From positions 641,624 to 705,623 of the forward strand of contig RPFO01000972.1 in the NCBI GenBank assembly GCA_009746045.1: a DNA stretch of 64,000 nucleotides, in the 5' to 3' direction. Of the stretch, positions 60,713 through 64,000 are shown piece by piece (the stretch's first letter is position 1; every line of letters begins with the position of its first letter). The position numbers and the translations under genes were made by a program. The DNA is from Mesostigma viride. Lineage: Eukaryota > Streptophyta > Mesostigmatophyceae > Mesostigmatales > Mesostigmataceae. The notes under the pieces were generated by a model. That model saw only the letters and a program-made list of their open reading frames with translations, was not told where the DNA came from and ran no database searches.

Positions 60713-60759
60713 ACACCGAAAGGGTAAACCGCTCCCCCTTCCCACTGCCTCTTCCTACA

Positions 60760-63700
60760 ATGCCTCTAAGCACTACGTGGGGGAGAGTGAGGTCAGCACG
60801 CAGACGCCAGCGTGCAACTCGCCGCCGCCGGACCTTCACTCTACAACACAAGGTGATTACGTGGTTGAATTGGCTATGGCACGGGGGGGCAGACCCTCCG
60901 CCTAAATCTGGAGGCGCGTGCTCCAGAGGAACGGCGGAGGCCCTGAAAAGGGTCAAGAAGCACTGCGAGTGGTACAGTCGCCGCGTAACCGGCGTTGCGA
61001 CAGGCCCCGCAGAAGGAAGTGATCTAATCTATGGGAAATGTAATAAGTATGAACAACTTGTGGCGGAGCGGGTGAGTCTGCCGAAGCGCGAGGTGGCAGG
61101 AAAGGCGAAGCTGCTGGATTTGCTGGCGCTACGACCTAGTTGGCGAGAGGTGTACGCGAGCGAAGCCAACTGCATCAAGCCGGAGGTGGCTGCCAGTGCG
61201 AGGTATTGGAATGTACCTGCCCCCAGCCGAGGGTGCACCATGGCGGAGTGGGGCAAGTTGATGGGGAGGGCAGCGGACGTGGGGATGGTGGAGTTCCGAG
61301 AGACGCGGCCAAAGTGGGTAGACGGATGTTTTGGGGTGGCCAAAGGAGTGGGGGAGTTAAGGCTCATTGTGAATAAGAAGTTGGGGAACGCACTGTGGGT
61401 GGACCCCCCTAAGACGGTGTTACCCCACCTGGGCATATACTCGGAGGTCTATATCAAGGGTCGGTGCTACACGGCCAAGAGCGATCTGGTCTCGTATTAC
61501 TATACCATCCAAGTGCCGGAGTGGTGGTGGGATTATCAAGGGCTACCTGATGTGTGGTCCACCGATGTCGGGCTGCCGGGGCGGCGGAGGAGGGTGTGGC
61601 CAGTGCTGAAAGTGCTGGCCATGGGGCACTCCCACGCTGTAGCGCTAGGGGAAGCCATCCATGAGATGGTCCTCTATGCCACGGGCGCTTTGGATCCTAG
61701 ACGGCAGGTGAACCGCCTCACAAGTGTAGGGGAGCTGACCGTGCTTCGGAATGCATGGGGTAACCCAACCGCCCTAGCCATCGAGTACAAGGAGGAGAGC
61801 ACGAGGGAGATGCAAATCGACCTTGAGGACCCCCCTGCCCCTATGGTATCCATCACTATTGATGACCTGGTGGTCAGCAATGGGCGCACGTGCGAGGCGG
61901 TGAATCGCTTAATCGCGAGTGCTATTGAAGACGGGTACGCGCCTAACAACCTTGTGCCCTCCAAGGACAAGACGATCATGGCTAGCCCGGAGGGGGAGGA
62001 CGAGCTAGAAGCTCTGGGTGTTGTTCACCGGCGGGATGGGGTGTTGGAGCCGACAGCTAAGCAGCTCACCCTTGTGGTTGCGCACACTCGTGTACTCCTC
62101 GAGAGGGGACGCGCTACCGCTGAGGCGCTGGCGGCCGTCGTGGGCCGGTGGGTGTGGCTGCAGATGCTCAGCCGCACTTGCTTGTCCATATGGCAGCAGA
62201 GTTTTAAGTTCATCAACCTCAAGGGGTGGGGCCAGCGAACGCGACCTTTGTGGCAAGGTGTGCGCGATGAGCTCGAGTGTGCCATGGCGTTGGCCCCCAT
62301 GCTCCGTGTGGACCGGGGGGCTGCCCTGGCTCCGGTGGTGGTGGCCTCGGATGCGTCTAGTTTTGGGCAGGGGGTTGTCTACGCTGAGATGGCCCCAGCT
62401 GAGGTGACGGAATTAGCTCGGGCCCGGGAGGTGCGGGGTTACCCAACCCTCCTCACCCCAGGTGAGGCCATGTATGCCGGGCCTAGACCCTTGACCAAGG
62501 CCGCGGAAAAAGCCATCATCCACGGGCGATGGCGCGTCGGGATCAAGAGTCGCTGGCGCGATTCGACCATGCACATCAACGAGAAGGAAGTGCGGGCCGC
62601 TGTGAAGGGGGTGGAGCGCTCGGCCCGGAACCTCGGAACATGGGGTAAGCGGGTGGTGAGGTTAGTGGACTCCACTGCCGCTTTGGGCTGCTTGGCTAAA
62701 GGGCGTTCCTCTTCTTACCGGTTAAACAAGCAATGCCGCCGGTTGTGCGCTCTTACGTTGGTCACCGGCAGCCGCTCACAATGGGTCTGGACGCCAAGTG
62801 AGCTTCAGCCTGCGGATGGGCCTTCGCGGGGGCTTTCCATGGCTGCCTCGGTGGCCGGGTGGGTCCGCGATTTGACTCGCGAGGGTGTTCATCCCAATCC
62901 CGGGCCTCGGCTTGGCGCTAGCTACTTGACCCTTCTTGAGGGCAAGGTGAAGCCGGCTACTTTGATGGTTTACCATCGGGGTCTTAGGTCCTTTTTCGCA
63001 TGGTGGGCGAGCCGGCGGGGTCGGGTTGGCAGCTTGTTGCGCGGCTTGACGATAGAGGAATACTATTGCGAGTATGTCGCTTGGGCGCACTCACGGTGTT
63101 ACAGCCGCCAGTTGTGTGTCAATGCGCTTATGGGCCTGAATTTGTACTTCCCCCGGGAGGTGCGGGATTGGGCCTTGGCACGAAGTGTTTTGGCTGGCTG
63201 GCGCACGTTGGCACCCCCTCGTGCCCCCCCCCCATTCCATGGGAGGCTGCGTTTGCGCTTGCTTGTACTATGGTGCTCCAGCGGCAGCCTCGTGCGGCTA
63301 TGATGGTCATCGTTATTTTCCAACAATACCTGCGGGTATCGGAGGCGCTCAACCTGTTGGTCGGCCATGTGCGCTTGCAGCCTGATGTTCGGTTGCGGGG
63401 TTCGCAGCGGGGCGCCTTGTTGTTGATGTCAGCTAAGACGGCTAAGGGGGAGGTGCAGTCTGTGGTGATCGAGGATGTCATGACTGAGACCCTCTTGCGG
63501 GCTTGTATGCGTGGCAAGGCGGCCTGGGAGCGGGTGTTCCCTTACGATTATGCCCAGTTCAGCCGGGTTTGGCATCAGGCCACGCAAGCTTTGGGGGTCG
63601 ACACGGTGTTTACCATTCACGGGCTGCGGCATGGGGGGGCTACCTATGATTTTTTGCGGCAGCGCAGCATGGCTGATATTCAGCATCGGGGTCGCTGGCG

Positions 63701-63836
63701 CAGCAGCAAAACTGTCGCCCACTATGTGGGATTGCACCGGAGCTTGGCCCTCACCCTTCCTGACGCCCTGGTTCGGGCTATCGCCGCCTGCCCCCCGCGC
63801 ATTTGGCGGAGCGTCTTTTCTCTGCCTTCCTCTTAA
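60760..63836 (+). CDS. DIRS-type element, RT-RNase H-tyrosine recombinase region
   Basis: From the first Met after the gag-like ORF. RT catalytic block SITIDDLVVSN; RNase H SDASSFGQGVVYAEM and PSELQPADGPSRG, the latter typical of DIRS RNase H; then a tyrosine recombinase with LRVSEALNLL, IHGLRHGGATYDF, HRGRW and AHYVG giving the Arg, His-x-x-Arg, His and Tyr catalytic set. A 2A-like motif lies between RNase H and recombinase. The region counts among the element's largely whole parts. Confidence 0.85.
62881..62907 (+). other. 2A-like motif EGVHPNPGP
   Basis: Encodes EGVHPNPGP between RNase H and recombinase. 2A-type ribosome-skipping peptides end in NPGP and are known from several non-LTR elements, often as GDVHPNPGP. 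Function here is inferred. Confidence 0.5.
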
Positions 63837-64000
63837 GTTCCCTTCATTCTTGTCTTATGCGTCCACCGGTTTTTGTTTTGCCCCTGGCTTGGGTCGCCAG
63901 GGAGGGATGTAAGGGTAAGGCTAGCCTTTTTGGACATAAAGTGTTCCCATGGGTAAGGATGGCCAGTTGAGGGCCACTTCCCGATGTGCTCTACTTATTG

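Larger units (their letters stand above)
59200..64000 (+). mobile_element. DIRS-type tyrosine-recombinase retroelement
   Basis: A gag-like ORF, then RT, RNase H and a tyrosine recombinase in place of an integrase, which defines the DIRS group. The left end is not sharply defined and the right end lies beyond the window, so its terminal repeats could not be paired. The coding part looks largely whole, with about one apparent break, so it is a fairly young copy. Confidence 0.85.

Overview
This window reads as nuclear DNA from an intron-rich photosynthetic eukaryote of the green lineage. I infer this from GT-AG introns cutting every host gene into short exons, a plant/cyanobacterial-type phytochrome with the bilin-binding Cys in its GAF domain, a short TTTAGGG (plant-type) interstitial telomere repeat, and LINE, Ty1/copia-like, DIRS-like and piggyBac-like elements. 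A prasinophyte-grade green alga is my best guess; the species is not determined. Most of the window is repeats, introns and transposons. Continuous ORFs are misleading here: the longest ones outside transposons are translated microsatellites, while the host genes only appear when short exons are joined in phase.

Layout. (1) About 0.7-9.6 kb, minus strand: eleven phase-consistent exons (403 codons, no stop) of a phytochrome covering PAS, GAF and the start of PHY. The gene continues off the left edge, and its N-terminal exon was not found. Its introns are packed with micro- and minisatellites, and five decayed copies of one exon's acceptor and first codons lie just upstream (9.7-10.6 kb). (2) About 10.6-20.4 kb: gene-poor DNA with a roughly 950-bp foldback element, diverged tandem repeats, a GT-rich degenerate repeat and a four-copy 173-174-bp satellite. 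(3) 20.5-30.8 kb: a dead LINE split by a very young Ty1/copia-type element whose LTRs look identical, with a 5-bp target duplication. The copia-type element has an unusual domain order and an extra ORF. (4) 30.8-35.2 kb: intergenic, with LINE tails and short repeats. (5) 35.2-39.4 kb, minus strand: a complete three-exon ParA/MinD-family ATPase gene (451 aa), with a LINE fragment in intron 1 and about 1.1 kb of compound microsatellite in intron 2. (6) 42.6-57.1 kb, plus strand: a modular gene or gene cluster made of repeated exons in the order A B, A B C, A B C, X, A B. A is a tandem SAP-like module, B is a helical module loosely like the part that follows a BTB fold, C is a short helical module, and X is a Gln/Pro-rich exon with a GPSxGV repeat. 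Every exon joins in phase. Introns hold a SINE-like insertion in a hAT remnant. (7) 57.2-58.9 kb: a non-autonomous piggyBac-like element. (8) About 59.2 kb to the right edge: a DIRS-type tyrosine-recombinase retroelement with gag-like, RT, RNase H and recombinase domains and a 2A-like motif.

How the parts relate: the three host loci are independent (a red/far-red light receptor, a ParA-type ATPase and a repeated SAP-module protein). No operon-like coupling is expected. Repeat expansion has mostly been absorbed by introns, and in at least two phytochrome introns a tandem repeat or homopolymer directly forms the pyrimidine tract beside the 3' splice site.
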